From Chloroflexota bacterium (GTDB lineage Bacteria > Chloroflexota > Anaerolineae > Aggregatilineales > Phototrophicaceae): DNA of 6,018 bases. Positions 5,730 to 6,018 of this stretch are shown one piece after another (positions within the stretch are counted from its first letter, which is position 1; the number at the start of each line of letters is the position of its first letter). The position numbers and the translations under genes were made by a program. The stretch lies in assembly GCA_023430545.1 (NCBI GenBank), contig JAEZAF010000275.1:1-6018 (forward strand), given 5' to 3'. The notes under the pieces were generated by a model, which was not told where the DNA came from, searched no databases, and saw only the letters and a list, made by a program, of their open reading frames with translations.

Positions 5730-5750
5730 GGGCGGCATTCAATGCCGCCC
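5730..5750. repeat. GC-rich perfect palindromic hairpin
   Basis: GGGCGGCATT (5730-5739) and AATGCCGCCC (5741-5750) are perfect 10-bp arms around a single C. In RNA this would be an 8-bp GC-rich stem with a 5-nt loop. On the plus strand CTGCATTTCC follows, a weak tail for a terminator of the HNH operon. The stem is certain and the role uncertain. Confidence 0.55.
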
Positions 5751-5861
5751 CTGCATTTCCGCGATCAGTTCCAAAAGCGATGTTAAGGTACAAGTGATTT
5801 ACATCATAGCACGAATGTTCTGATCGTGCGGTTAGAGTTTTCAAATGTTTCGGAGCGGGAC

Positions 5862-5883
5862 GGGACGGCACGCAGGCCGTCCC
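5862..5883 (-). terminator. GC-rich hairpin, possible terminator of the right-edge gene
   Basis: GGGACGGC (5862-5869) and GCCGTCCC (5876-5883) form a perfect 8-bp stem with a 6-nt loop. It begins about 35 bp past the stop of the minus-strand gene. The flank repeats CGGGA in tandem, and GGGGACGGC-type palindromes often recur as dispersed intergenic repeats in this kind of genome. No U-run follows on the minus strand, so termination is only a possibility. Confidence 0.4.
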
Positions 5884-5918
5884 CTACGACGCAGATTTTT
5901 ACAGGGTGAGATGTGTGT

Positions 5919-6018
5919 TTAGCCGGATGATGCGCGTGCTTCCAGATAGCGTGCATAGCTGTCATACGGCGTGATCGTGCCGCCACTGACTTCCCAGACC
6001 GCGCCGTCGAACTGCTCC
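5919..6018 (-). CDS. C-terminal end of a probable ABC-F family ATPase (partial)
   Basis: Reading the minus strand from the right edge, a frame open at the boundary gives 32 residues ending at a TAA (5921-5919). The peptide begins EQFDGAVWEVSGG and continues TITPYDSYARYLEARASSG. The pattern 'D..VWE...G.I..Y...Y..YL..R' matches the very end of ABC-F proteins, soluble twin-ATPase proteins that act on the ribosome and can give antibiotic resistance. In those proteins it follows the last strand of the second ATPase domain. Only this tail is inside the window, so no Walker motif can be checked and the subfamily cannot be named. The gene converges on the HNH operon. Another ABC ATPase type is possible. 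Confidence 0.5.
   Translation of the reverse strand, partial: EQFDGAVWEVSGGTITPYDSYARYLEARASSG

Larger units (their letters stand above)
5550..5918. other. Hairpin-dense intergenic region without a credible gene
   Basis: These 369 bases lie between the HNH gene and the partial gene at the right edge, and the two genes converge here. No open frame looks like a protein. At least five inverted repeats occur: 5597-5618, the nested pair within 5655-5719, 5730-5750, a 6-bp GCACGA/TCGTGC pair at 5809-5814 and 5824-5829, and 5862-5883. A weak GGCGC/GCGCC stem (5553-5557, 5566-5570) lies directly after the HNH stop. Some of these probably end transcription of the converging genes, but none has a proper U-run. 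Confidence 0.6.

Noticed and set aside
5597..5750. Possible CRISPR array because of several repeats close together
   Set aside because: The units differ in length, alternate in orientation and have no equal spacers; they are palindromic elements rather than direct repeats.

Overview
The window looks like chromosomal DNA of a moderately GC-rich bacterium. The style of the genes suggests Chloroflexota (Anaerolineae-like): an ECF sigma factor with a one-TM anti-sigma partner carrying a 'DYDLW' N-terminal motif and a DUF4179-like ectodomain, a YegD-like Hsp70, and small antitoxin-like and HNH-nuclease genes of types common in Chloroflexota and cyanobacteria. This assignment is inference; the window holds no phylogenetic marker.

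Layout. Left, on the minus strand, is a two-gene operon: an ECF RNA polymerase sigma factor (1501-2142) and a membrane-anchored putative anti-sigma factor (152-1501). They overlap by one base (TGATG) and are followed by a perfect 11-bp hairpin (89-119). A 223-bp divergent intergenic region separates them from a plus-strand gene (2366-4252). That gene encodes a 628-aa Hsp70/YegD-type ATPase whose usual substrate-binding domain is replaced by a beta-rich module resembling one found in secreted carbohydrate-active proteins. Further right are two small plus-strand accessory units. The first is a solitary antitoxin-like gene (4310-4588) with no toxin beside it. The second is a two-gene operon encoding a ribbon-helix-helix-like protein (4670-5101) and an HNH endonuclease (5094-5549), which overlap by 8 bp. 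Each unit has a candidate TATAAT box framed by repeats that look like operators. The gap 5550-5918 holds no credible gene but is dense in hairpins, including four alternating copies of the octamer TTGCAGCA. At the right edge the last 32 codons of a minus-strand gene (5919-6018) resemble the C-terminus of an ABC-F ATPase.

How the genes may work together. The sigma/anti-sigma pair is probably an envelope-to-nucleus-type signal relay. The divergent Hsp70-like ATPase may be part of the same stress response, but only adjacency supports this. The RHH-HNH pair has the layout of a toxin-antitoxin-like or regulated nuclease module: DNA-binding-type protein first, translationally coupled nuclease second, palindrome over the promoter. 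The most unusual items are the Hsp70 with the swapped C-terminal module, the nested inverted repeats in the RHH-HNH promoter, and the octamer-based hairpin cluster after the HNH gene.
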